Under the pieces are notes generated by a model, which saw nothing but the letters and a program-made list of their open reading frames with translations, made no database searches and was not told the origin of the DNA. A stretch of DNA of 64,000 nucleotides, taken from contig NC_073695.1 in assembly GCF_029784165.1 (NCBI RefSeq), positions 92,015,902-92,079,901 on the forward strand, in the 5' to 3' direction. Below, one piece after another: positions 45,521-56,190 of the stretch; the stretch's first letter is position 1, and each line of letters starts with the position of its first letter. The stretch is from Wyeomyia smithii. Lineage: Eukaryota; Arthropoda; Insecta; Diptera; Culicidae. The position numbers and the translations under genes are program-made.

Positions 45521-46060
45521 CTTTTCTCAGAGATGGCTGGACTGATTTTCATGAAATTAATTGCAAATAAAAGGTCTTGTTGTCCCATAAGACCCTATTC
45601 AATTTTATTGTAATCGTCTTTTTAGTTTAGAGGTTATGTATCAAAAAGTAAAAATCATTATCTCTAAAACGACAACACCGATTTGAACAAAATTGGTTTC
45701 AAATGAACAGGCTACCTAAAAAACCCTTAACTTTTGAATTTTATAAAGATTGAACCTGTGGTTCAAAAGTTACGAAAAGAAACGTCTTCTGAAGACTGTT
45801 TAATCTCACTCATGTTTCTCAGAGATGGCTGGACCGATTTTCATAAAATCAGTGTCAAAAAAAAGGTCTAGTTGCCCCATAAGACCCTATTGATTTGTTT
45901 TGCAGTGTTTCTTAGCGTCAATATATAAGTCTAGCTGCCTCATAACACCCTATTGAATTTTACTCTAATCGAACTGTAACTTCGTCTGTAATGTACCGAA
46001 ATGTGAAAATCACGACACTTCATTATCTCAGAAACTACACAACCGAATTGATTAATATTA
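45520..46060 (-). repeat. Inverted copy of the repeat at 1660-2450
   Basis: 'cactcatgtttctcagagat', 'cccataagaccctattgatt' and related phrases recur in tandem and match 1740-2240 reversed. It directly abuts the copia remnant. Confidence 0.65.
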
Positions 46061-46579
46061 TTATCAGATAAGCGGGCTAGTTAAGGGTTGACTGATGAAT
46101 TATGATTGAATACGTGGTTTCTTGTTTAGCTGCCATAAACGTTCCCATTTCATTTGATTATAATAGAACTTAAGCAACCGTTATGTATTACCATGTTATT
46201 AAAACAACGAAAGTTTATTATCTCAAAGATTACATGACTTATTTGAACATGACTAGTGTCATACGAACGAGTCATCTCTCAAACTTACAAATAACGAACT
46301 TCATACAAATTTGATATGTGGCTCAAAAGTTATGAAAAGAAAAGAAATTCAAAGACTATTCGAAACTATACCTGCTTTGATCGATATATGTGGCCTCAAC
46401 ATAATTTAAATGTGGTGTCGTACTATTTGAACATTCCAAATTCATTGATTCCTTGCGATGTGTTTAGTCTGCAAATGCACGACGAATCGGCCATAGGATA
46501 TGATCAGAGTCAAATAACAAATCGTTTGAAATGATTAGTTTTATCGAAATGACAACATCCTCTACTATTGGCTTCTGTA
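46061..46579. other. Intergenic, diverged continuation of the repeat
   Basis: Faint phrases of the preceding repeat persist to about 46360. No gene was seen. Confidence 0.4.
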
Positions 46580-46686
46580 CATCGCCCTAATTCTGAATAT
46601 ATTCATATTGGGTGGTATTCGGACATTTTCAGCAGATTTTCTGGCATAAATCTGACACCGGAAATACCCATATTGGGAGGTATTTA
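46580..46686. repeat. Left part of the 'attgggtggtatt' tandem repeat
   Basis: 'catattgggtggtattcgg' and 'accggaaatacccatattgg' match units at 54242-55020. The pogo-like element at 46687 separates the two parts. Confidence 0.6.
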
Positions 46687-46790
46687 CAGTCAAACCTCCA
46701 TGAGTCGATGTTCTATAAGTCGATATTTTCCTATACTCGATGATATTTTCAGTCCCTTCGATTTCCCATACAAACTCAATCCCAGTAGTC

Positions 46791-47841
46791 TTTTTTTATT
46801 AAGGGGGGATTTGTTAGTAGCTTAAGTATTTATGATAAATATTAGTAAATAATGAGTATGTGTGTCCAATCACAAATGGTGACTTCTCAACACTGTTAGA
46901 AATTTGTAATTTTAATTGTTAGGATTTGTTTGCCTTCGCAATTAGGACTTATCATTCGTAGGGATTTAAACCTACTTGTCAGAAAAGGGGAAGTAAACTT
47001 ACAACTAACTTAATTGCTAACTTATTGGCTATAAAGAGAGCTTATCGTAGCAATTGAGGATTGCAACGATTTTTGTCGAAAATTGTTAATAATTTTATTT
47101 GACATAGCTTCTAATGGTTCAACACCAGTAAGTCTATGTAATTCGAGTGTACCAAACCAAGGAGGACGCTTCAAAATCATTTTCAGAATTTTATTCTGAA
47201 TCCTTTGGAGCGTTTTCTTCCTTGTTGAACAGCAACTTGACCAGATCGGTACAGCATAAAGCATTGCTGGTCTAAAAATTTGTTTGTAAATCAAAAGTTT
47301 GTTCTTTAAACAAAGTTTAGAATTCCTGTTAATGAGAGGATATAAACATCTCGTATATTTGATGCACTTGGCTTGTATACTCTCAATGTGCTCTTTGAAA
47401 ATAAGTTTTTTATCATAAATTAGTCCCAAGTACTTAACCTTGTCGGACCAACTTAAAATAACCCCATTCATCTTGACAACGTGATTATTATTTGGCTTGA
47501 GGAAAGAAGCCCTAGGCTTATGCGGAAAAATTATCATTTGAGTTTTAGAAGCATTGGGAGAGATTTTCCACTTTTGCAAGTAGGAAGAAAAAATATCTAA
47601 ACTTTTCTGCAATCGACTGCATATGACACGAAGACTTTTTCCTTTTACGGAAATGCTTGTGTCATCGCAGAACAATGACTTTGTGCATCCTGGAGGCAAA
47701 TCAGGAAGATCTGAAGTGAATATGTTGTACAGGACTGGACCCAAGACTGAACCTTGAGGTACACCTGCTCTGACAGGAAATCTATCAGATTTTGAATTCT
47801 GATAGACAACCTGCAGAGTTCGATCAGTAAGATAATTTTTT
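46791..47841 (-). mobile_element. 5'-truncated jockey-type LINE
   Basis: Flanked by the 15-base direct repeat TCAATCCCAGTAGTC (46776-46790 and 47842-47856). On the minus strand it encodes the C-terminal half of a reverse transcriptase: 'PVRAGVPQGSVLGPVLYNIFTSDLP', then FCDDTS in place of the catalytic F/YADDT, and a long thumb region to the stop at 47022. It ends in a short A tail (46791-46797). The upstream part is missing, as is usual for incomplete target-primed reverse transcription. The jockey clade is judged from the text and resembles Aedes Juan elements. The frame 47022-47744 is open and continues upstream to about 47835. Confidence 0.85.
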
Positions 47842-47856
47842 TCAATCCCAGTAGTC

Positions 47857-48452
47857 GATATTTCTATTACTCGATGCCTCTTCCGCTCGATGGTCCCGCA
47901 TGGTAACTTTGCTAGTTGTTTGGTTTCTATGAGCCGATGTTGTTTTCAAATCCCATGTTCTACTGACGTGAAAGAGTAAATGACATCTCAATTCGCACTG
48001 AGGATGAAGAAAACTAAAAAATGAAGTAATAATGTGCCGACTGTTGTCCAAATATGATAGGCTAGACCGGATTTTTAGTAAATTTAGTTAGCGAAACTAG
48101 ACGAAACAACAAACTCTAGCGCAATAATACCGGAAGCTTGACAGTCAGCATCCAGACTAGAAATCATTTAAAAGCAGAGGCGAACCAGCTTAAAGCCTTT
48201 CAAATAAAGACATTTAATTAGATGCTCACAACTCATTTTGACATCTGCAAATTTCGACACATGATATCAAGAGATGTTAGATTTATGTTAAAAAATCAAC
48301 GGATATATAAAAATGTCCTCATTTCTTGTAATTATTTTCAACTTTTGTTATTAAAGGAAGTTACTTTTTCTCCAGAACTGCAGTTAAACAATTTATAACA
48401 TTGCCGAATACAGTATTTCAATAAAACATATCATTATTTAATACATATTTAA
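47857..48452. other. Internal part of the pogo-like element
   Basis: Non-coding DNA of the host pogo-like element between the two inserted retrotransposons. 'ctcgatgcctcttccgctcg' continues the sequence interrupted at 46790. Confidence 0.6.
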
Positions 48453-48457
48453 CATAT

Positions 48458-48618
48458 TGTAGTATCGAGGTCAGTCAGAGAGGAAATCAAACACGTCGTT
48501 ACCGATTGCTGTCTAAATCACTACTCCCTTTATTATGTGTACTCTCTCACCTTAGCCTTTTACTCACACACATGAATCATAGGATATTACATCTACATAG
48601 GCTGATTACTATACTACA
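48458..48618 (-). repeat. 3' LTR of the mag-type element
   Basis: 161 bases, TGTAGTAT...ATACTACA, identical to the other LTR. Confidence 0.95.
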
Positions 48619-48631
48619 TTACTTTTCCTGT
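48619..48631 (-). promoter_or_regulatory. Polypurine tract of the mag-type element
   Basis: On the minus strand 'aacaggaaaagtaa' directly precedes the 3' LTR, the place where plus-strand DNA synthesis is primed. Confidence 0.65.
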
Positions 48632-51041
48632 TTCATTTTTTTTTAATATATGATTATTAGATTATTATAATATGAGTATACGATAGCAATTAAGTATGGT
48701 GAATATAATCCTGCAAATACGTTGGCTGGCGTGTTGTCCGCTTGGTTCTTGGCTCAGAGCTTGTTGTAGATTCACTTGTCCGTTTTTCACTGCTTGGATT
48801 CGATGTTTTAGATGATAGGGTTGGTCCTGATGATGATGATGGCTGGTTCGTATCCGGTTCAATGGTTGAGGTTCCAGTATCGATGTTGATGCGCTGTAAA
48901 TGAGAAACGTGCCTGCGATATTCGACTCCAGACTCTTCTGAGGCAACCACGACATCTCCGCCTTTTCTTTTGATTACTCTAAATACCTCAGGATCAAAAT
49001 TCGATGACAACTTGTTGGCCTTCGTCATCCTTTTCAACAATACTGTATCTCCTTCAGCAATATGATTCGGTCTAGCATTACGTCGCTCATCGGCATATGT
49101 TTTTCCCTTATCTTTTTTCTCCTTGTCTCTATCAACAACTTCCTCATCAATATCCTTCGGTTGATGGATCGATGGAACCTTATCACGGATATTGTAACCA
49201 AGGAGCATTTCCGATGGCGGTTTTCCAGTTGTTGAGTGGGGGGTGGAACGATACATCAGTAAATACTTATTCAGTTCCACTTCCCAATCAGCATTGGTTG
49301 CCTGGCTGATCGTAAGCCTCTTCAGAATGGATCGATTTTGTCGCTCCACTTCACCGTTTTGTTGCGGCCAATATGGAGTTGTATGAATTAGCTTGATGTC
49401 CTTCGAAACACAATAGTCTTTAAACTCCTCGCTTATAAATTGTCGACCATTGTCCGCTGTGATGGAAAATGGGTTACCGAAACGAGCAAATATCGGGTCC
49501 AACCGCTTGATGGTCTCAGCAGAATCTGTTTTCTTCGTAACCTCAACCTCAGTATAACGGCTGAAATAATCCACCACCACTAATAAATAATGCCCCGAAG
49601 GTAGTGGGCCCAGATAATCAATTGCCAAGTGATGCCAAGGTGCAGATGGAAGCTCTCTACGCTTCATCGGCTCAGGAGCAGCAGGGGCCGCTACTAGTAT
49701 ACATCCTCGGCAGTTTTTGACGTATGCTTCAACTTGTGTATCTAGTTTTGGCCACCATACCTTTGCTCGAAGTCGTTGCTTCATCAATGAGATGCCCGGA
49801 TGACCCTCATGCGCCAAGTCAAGTGTTTGCCTTCTCATGCTCTGTGGCATAACCATTCTTGTTCCACGCAATAATATTTTTCCAGCGAAGCATAGCTCAG
49901 TCTCAAACATTTTGAAGGGACTCCATACACCCTGTTGCAAAGCAATCTTGACAGCTTTGATTGAGCTATCCGTTTCCGACTCTCGCTCAATATCGGTCAT
50001 TTTCAAAGCAACTGGCGCAGCATTTAAAGTTACCCAATGTATGTAATGTTCCGTTTATTCATCTAGAGTTTTACCGTCCAACTTAGTTGTGACCGCTAAC
50101 CGTGATAGGGGGTCAGCTATATTGGAATTGCCTGGCCGATAAATAACTCTTACTTTATACGCCTGCAACCGGACCACCCATCTCTCGATCCTCGCACAGG
50201 GTTTCGATCGCGGTCTGAAGATAGTTCCTAATGGTTTATGGTCTGTGATCAACTCAAATGAACGGCCATACAAATAGAAATGAAACCGTTCAACCGCCCA
50301 GACTAATGCAAGGGCTTCTTTTTCTATTTGAGCGTACCGCTTTTCAACGTCTGTCAAACTTCGACTGGCGTATGAGATAATTCTTGGGCCTCGGTTGTTA
50401 ATTTGGATAAGGACTGCCCCAAGATCAACTGGGCTTGCGTCAGCGATCAACTGAGTGCGATCACCAATGTCAAAGTAACCCAAAGTTGTAGGGTTTACCA
50501 TGGAATGTTTCAGAGCATCAAAAGCTTTCTGATGCTCCTGGTTCCAAACGAACTCCTGTTGCTTAGTCAATTGCCGGAGAGGATTAGTTAAGGTCGCTAA
50601 ATTCGGGATAAACTTGCCTATATAATTGACTAAGCCCAAGAAGCTTCGAGTTTCTTCTTTAGAACTTGGTTCACGGAATTTACGAATTGATTCTAATTTA
50701 TCTGTAGCGGGTCTAATTCCATTTAAAGACAAAATATGTCCCAAAAACATCAGCTCAGATACTCCATACACACATTTGGCATCATTAAGCTTAACATTCA
50801 TCTCTCGTAGTTTACGTTGTACCTTTTCCAAACGTGTATCGTGTTCCTATCTGTCAGATCCGTGTACGATTACATCGTCGATGAAGTTTACGCAACCTTC
50901 ACACCCACTCAAGACCTGTTCCATAATTTTCTGGAATAGCTCAGGGGCGCAACTGATGCCAAACATTAGGCGAGTATACCTGTATAAGCCTCTGCGTGTG
51001 ATAAAAGTTGTTATTTCTCTGGACCTTGGGGATATTTCCAC

Positions 51042-51269
51042 CTAAAAATAAAACTCAATGTTTCCAAGAATCGTTTTTATTCATTGAGAATTTACACCAA
51101 ATTGACAGTTGGCCACGTCTCTATTTTTTTTTTTTTGTATCCAAATAAAACTTTCCTATATTTAGTAAATGTTTGAAACTCATTTCTCCCTAACGTAAAT
51201 CTTAAGTCTTCACATCGCGCGATTTAGAAACACTGTCAATTTGATTTCAATTAATCGTCGTTAGCCTAC
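51042..51269 (-). other. Intron-like 228-bp block inside reverse transcriptase
   Basis: On the minus strand the sequence reads CATCAG|GTAGGC...TTTTTAG|GTGGAA. Removing 51042-51269 joins 'ENAFHQ' to 'VEISPRSRE' as expected in a polymerase domain. The block holds in-frame stops and is AT-rich with a pyrimidine-rich 3' end. Its length is 76 x 3, so the frame is the same on both sides. Confidence 0.65.
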
Positions 51270-52939
51270 CTGATGAAAAGCGTTCTCTACATCAAGTCTT
51301 GAGAAAACTTTTGCCTTTGCGAGATCCGGAAGAAAATCCTCAATCGTCGGCAATGGATGATTCTCCCTCTCCACCGCTTCATTAGCCCGCCGCATGTCGA
51401 CGCATATGCGCACGTCGTCTCCTTTAGGAACGACGACAACCGGAGAAACCCATTTGGAAGGTTCGTTCACTTTTTCGATAATTCCTTTGCTCAGCAATTC
51501 ATCAAGTTTAGTATCCACCAGTTTTTCTAATGCGACATGAATGCGTCGATATGGCTGGATGACTGGTACAACATCTGTCTTGACGGGGATATCGATGATC
51601 CCGTCCTTAATGGTGCCTAAAGAACTGGTTTTGTCTTTTGCATCAATCTCATTGATCGTAGCATCTATTTTCAAGATTTCCATAACCGTTGCCGTATCGC
51701 GACCAATCAGGATCTTTCCACTTCCTTTCACCACATAAAACACAGCCGAAGTGATCCGTTCACCCACTTTGAGGGTAGCAGTAAAAGCTCCGAGCACTGA
51801 CAATTCCTGTCCGCCATAAACTTTAAAGATCTTGGATACTTCCCGTGTCTGGTTACTAACAACCACCTTTTTGAACTTCATTTGCTCCCAAATGACTTCG
51901 CTCAACAGATTAAACTTTGAACCCTAGTCGATTACCGCTGAAACAGTAACACCTCCTATTTCACATTGCACTTCGCCATCGTTGTCGGTGGTCGTCACGT
52001 TAAATACATATTCCGTCTCAGTATTGACAATTTGGTTAACCGTACTGGAACCTTGATTCCTGGCCTCATCATTGACACTGTCAGCCACCTTCGAGATAAC
52101 ATTACGCTTAACAACGGGTGGCATCGAATGCTTCCGTTTGCGGCACTTTCTCGCGAAGTGATCACGTCCATTACACTTATTGCATGATTTACCCTTCGCC
52201 GGGCACTTTTCATCCCGTGCCATGTGTCCAAAATATCCACATCGATGACATTCCACTTGCGTCGTTTCCGTAGAGCGCTTTTTGTAACCGTAGGATGATT
52301 TTACTTCAATTTTGTTCACTTCATTAGGTTGGGGTTTTAGAGCTTCTCTGTTGGAAGATTTTTCTTGAAAGGCCACCGTCTCGAAAATTTTCGCTATTTT
52401 CAAAACTTCCTGTAAGTCAGCATCGCCCCGTTTAAGTAGCTCTCTACGTAAAGCGGCCGACTGGCAATTTTCGATGATTTGATTTTTCACATTTTCCTCG
52501 ACTCTATCGCCGAAGCCACACCGCTCGGCTTGGACACGCAATCGAATTGTGAATGCATCAATACTTTCCTCAGCCTTCTGTTTTATTTGGCGTAATAAGT
52601 GTCGTTCGTAAGTCGAGTTTTCCTTAGGAAGGAAAAATGCATTCAGCTTTCCAACCGCCTCTTCGTAGCACGTCATGTTCGGTGTATAATTGTTTACGTT
52701 TATCAACGGGCCGCGCATGTCATCGCCCGGCAAGTCTGGCAACGTATCGAAGAGCTGCTGAACTGTCGAGCCGGCGTAATGCAACAGTAAGTCTTTTTTC
52801 CACTCATCGTCGTTGATTCGGCTCGCTCGTGCCATCGTTTCAAACGACTTCAACCATTTACGCCACTCGATACCAACGTCGTCGGTATGAGTTGCGTAAT
52901 CGAAAGCTTGCAATTGCAATCCAAGAGAGCGGATCATGT

Positions 52940-53720
52940 CTGTAAATAATAAAAACACATAGACAAGAATTACCGCTCTGTACACATCCCAAACTTTTTT
53001 TTTTTTCTTAAATCGACGATACTGGTGAGTGTGGGCGAGAATGGAGAGCAGTGAAGAGTAGTACAAAACATCACTGGTAGCCGAGTTGAACCGAAACGAA
53101 GGTTTTGACATCAGTCTCAGAGAGAAACAAGAATAAAAAAAAAACCGCTTGCCTCGTTCAGCGTGGTGGTAGTTGTAGAACTGTACTTTTTCTTTTGTCT
53201 CTCTCACGATTTCAACTCCGTCGCTCGCTCACTCTCCTGCCATTTTTCGACGATTATATTTAATGTTCATCATACACACACTCTCTGCCTTTGCAGAATG
53301 GACTGGTTACCGTCATATGCAAAGCCATTTTTTTTTTCCTTCTATCTTGAAGTCTCACTGGCGTTGGAAATTAATCTCATTTTTTTTCCGCCGTCTATTT
53401 CAGGCATTATTATCCCGTTCACATTTGAGCGATGGTTCCGTCTTGACATTTTCCTGCTATTTTGCAGAAGAGAACTAGACTTCCAATTTTCCGCATTTAA
53501 GCGACAGTTCTATTTCGACTCAATTTCCTGCCTCTACGCAGAATGGAATCAGACTCAATTTTACCGCATTCAAGCGACTGATCCATTTCATATACGTTTC
53601 CTGCTATTACGCAGAATGGAGTCAGACTCAATTTTTTACCGCATTCAAGCGACTGATCCATTTCATTATCATTATGTCGTGATATTATAAATTTGTACAC
53701 CTTTTTTTTCCTATACTCAC
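52940..53720 (-). other. Leader intron candidate of the mag-type element
   Basis: The ATG 5 bases beyond the primer site opens five codons, then TTTG|GTGAGTATAG. The acceptor ATTTACAG|ACATG lies just before the Gag start at 52937. The splice keeps the frame. The 781 bases between have internal ~80-base repeats ('cgcattcaagcgactgatcc' occurs twice). Confidence 0.6.
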
Positions 53721-53741
53721 CAAATGAATTCGCCATTTTAA

Positions 53742-53754
53742 ATCCTCGTCGCCA
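53742..53754 (-). promoter_or_regulatory. tRNA-Ser primer binding site
   Basis: The plus strand reads ATCCTCGTCGCCA, the 3' end of dipteran tRNA-Ser(GCU) including CCA. Two bases separate it from the LTR. Confidence 0.8.
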
Positions 53755-53756
53755 AA

Positions 53757-53917
53757 TGTAGTATCGAGGTCAGTCAGAGAGGAAATCAAACACGTCGTTA
53801 CCGATTGCTGTCTAAATCACTACTCCCTTTATTATGTGTACTCTCTCACCTTAGCCTTTTACTCACACACATGAATCATAGGATATTACATCTACATAGG
53901 CTGATTACTATACTACA
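53757..53917 (-). repeat. 5' LTR of the mag-type element
   Basis: 161 bases identical to 48458-48618. Confidence 0.95.
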
Positions 53918-54241
53918 CATATAATTGCCATTTTTGAATTATTGTGATTTTAAATGATCAGCCATTATCATAAATTAAAATCCTTATCAATATTAAACAA
54001 ATTCGCAGCTATATCGGAAACAATCGGTCCGGATCGATTCGCGAAGCAACATGTATTGACTCTAGACTACTGTTGATAATAAAATTAATTGATATCTTGA
54101 GTTTAAAAGAACAAAAAATAGTGTACACAACTCTATGCAATCTATTGTATGAATAATTGACGTCTTTAAAAATTTATTCTATGAGTCGATATTTCCTTGA
54201 GTCGATGGTCCCTTCGATATCGACTCCTGGAGGTTTCACTG

Positions 54242-55020
54242 TAGTTATTTTGGTTGTTTTCCAGACACTAAAAGTGGTCGTCTCTAAATTCAAAATGGTG
54301 TCCAGGGTCAATGTGTATTATTATATTTGAGTATTATTCGGTCATTTTCGACTGTTTCCTAGAAGTTGCCATTAAGCCATTCAAAATGGTACCTGACGTC
54401 AATTGTTAGCTCATTGCATCATTCTGGTTCCAGAGACACTCTTATTGGATGGTATTTGATTATTTTAGGCTGTTTTTCACAAACCGGAAGTCGCCGTCTT
54501 GGATTTCAAAATGGTATTTAGGATAATTTCTGGCCTCTGAGTGTCATTCTGGTTGAAGAAACACCCGTATTGGGTGTTATTCGATTATTCTCGGCTGTTT
54601 CCCAGGAACCAGAAGTCGCCAACCAAGAACCCAAAATGGATTCTGTGGTCGATTTCAGCTGCTGTGCATCATTCTAGATCCGGAGATACTCATGTTAGAC
54701 GGAAATCGGCCATTTTTGGCTGTTTTCCAGAAACCAGAAGTTGCCATCCTACAATTCATAATGGTGTCTAAGGTCCATTTCTAGCTTCTTGCAACATTCT
54801 GGCTCCGGAGATACTCATATTGGGTGGTATTTGGTCATTTTCAGCTGTTTTCCAGAAACCGGAAGTCGCCATCTTAGAATTCAAAATGGTATCTGTGGTC
54901 GATTTGAGCTCCTGTATATCATTATAGATCCGGATATTATTATATTGGGTGGAAATCGGCCATTTTTGGCTGTTTTCCAGAAACCGGACGTGGCCATCTT
55001 ACAATCCAACATGTTGCCTT
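54242..55020. repeat. Tandem ~120-bp repeats
   Basis: About six units share 'ggctgttttccagaaaccgg', 'aagtcgccatc', 'attcaaaatggt' and 'ctcatattgggtgg'. They continue the block cut off at 46686. Confidence 0.75.
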
Positions 55021-55735
55021 AGGTTGATTATGGAACATTTTTGTTACCACTAAAAACATTCGCATACCAAATATGGTTCCATTTAGTTGATTAGTTCGCG
55101 AGATGTGCAGAAATTTGGGCAGAAACATGTGCTTCCAGATGAGGGAGGGGCGTCGAACCATTATGGACATATTTGTTACCTCTAAAAACACTCTCATACC
55201 AAATTTGGTTGTATTTTCTTGATTGGTTCTTCAGCTGTGCGAAATTTGTGTTTCATTTGTATGGGACTCCTCGCTTATAGAAAAGGGAGGGGTATCAAAC
55301 CATTATGCACATATTTGTTACCTCTAAAAATATCCACCTGCCAAATTTGGTTTCATTTAGTTGATTAGTTCTCGAGATGTGCAGAAATTTATGTTTCATT
55401 TGTATGGAACCCCTTCCTTCCAGGAAAAAAGAAGGACGTCCATCTATTATGGACATATTTGTTACCCCTTAAAACATCCTCATGCCAAATTCGGTTTCAC
55501 TTGCTTGGTTTGTTCTTGAGTTGTGCAGAAATTTATGTTTCTTTAGTATGGGACCCCTCCCTTCCAGAAGAGGAAGGGGTCTCAAACTATCATAGGAACC
55601 TTTATCGGCACCATAAACCCCTACATACAAATTTTCACGTCTATCGGTTCGGTAGTTTTCGAGCCTATATGGATCGGACAGACAGACAGACAGATCGGAC
55701 TGCAATTTTATATGTATAGATTACAACATCAATTT
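55021..55735. repeat. Tandem ~130-bp repeats ending in (GACA)n
   Basis: Units contain 'acatatttgttacctctaaa', 'ccaaatttggtt' and 'gtgcagaaatttatgtttca'. The block ends in 'cggacagacagacagacag' (about 55675-55693) and 'tatgtatagatt', a tail arrangement like the 3' ends of RTE-type retroposons. Non-coding. Confidence 0.6.
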
Positions 55736-56190
55736 TTTAGAACCTAAAGAGTGAATATACATTTATTGGATTGAAACGTTCATGTAAATCTATTTTACAA
55801 ATAACAAGTTTGAATGAGAGAGGCTGGGTCTGACCGCTAGGTGGATTAATTTAAGTTTTTTGCTTTCAAATGTTTTATAATTGGTTTAAATGTAAACGTT
55901 TTTTGTTGGAAGAAAGCTGTTTTGGTTTCTTAAGAACTCCGAAACAACAATCGAAACTTGAAATGACTATTATAGCTTCCTCGAAACACACGTTATTTGG
56001 ATGTACTCATTTTTTTAAATTACCTAGGCACTTAAGTATAACGCGCATGCTCACGCGCAATCGTGTCATAGTGATATTTTTCCTGCGGCTTAGGTCGAAA
56101 GTGAAACATTCGGCACGCAAAATAATTGAGCATATAATTTCAATATAAAATTCTGTTAAAGAATCATAAAAAAAAGGTATCTAAGTTATA
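55736..56190. other. Upstream region of the zinc-finger gene
   Basis: AT-rich, no repeat or gene recognised. It should contain the promoter and leader of the gene starting at 56191. Confidence 0.4.

Larger units (their letters stand above)
48690..53736 (-). pseudogene. gag-pol of the mag-type element, one frame with three stops
   Basis: Everything lies in one minus-strand frame. A five-codon first exon (53721-53736) would splice at 53720/52940 into Gag (52939 down to 51927), which ends with two zinc knuckles (CHRCGYFGH...C and CNKCNGRDHFARKC). Then the protease starts, but the Ser codon of its active site D-S-G is TAG (51924-51926). Reverse transcriptase begins ('VSPVVVVPKGDDVRICVDMR', 'FSRLDVENAFHQ'), is broken by a 228-base GT...AG block (51042-51269), and continues to FIDD. 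A second TAG is at 50847-50849. RNase H follows, with TAA at 50055-50057 just after it. Integrase (48690-50054) is open and has HHCC and the D, D, E residues ('IDYLGPLP', 'TADNGRQF', 'NGEVERQN'). No frameshift is seen. As it stands Pol cannot be made whole. Confidence 0.85.
48458..53917 (-). mobile_element. Complete mag-lineage Ty3/gypsy retrotransposon, 5.46 kb
   Basis: Two 161-base LTRs, identical base for base, flank gag-pol. The 5-base target duplication CATAT is at 48453-48457 and 53918-53922. The LTRs start TGTAGTAT and end ATACTACA (8-base inverted ends). The minus-strand primer site matches the 3' end of tRNA-Ser(GCU). Short LTRs and a tRNA-Ser primer are known for the mag lineage (Bombyx mag). 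There is no env. The LTR identity points to a recent insertion. Confidence 0.9.
46687..54241. mobile_element. Pogo-like element (CAGT...ACTG) hosting two retrotransposons
   Basis: TA-CAGTCAAACCTCCATGAGTC at the left and 'ggactcctggaggtttcactg'-type inverse text ending ACTG-TA at 54241 define the ends (TA at 46685-46686 and 54242-54243). 'agtcgatatttc' words recur near both ends. After removing the LINE (46791-47841) and the LTR element (48458-53917) with their target duplications about 1.0 kb remains, without a transposase, so it is non-autonomous. Confidence 0.7.

Noticed and set aside
53163..53690. 175-codon plus-strand ORF in the retrotransposon leader
   Set aside because: It lies antisense to the element in the intron-like leader and is made of short repeats. 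There is no sign of an env or other gene.
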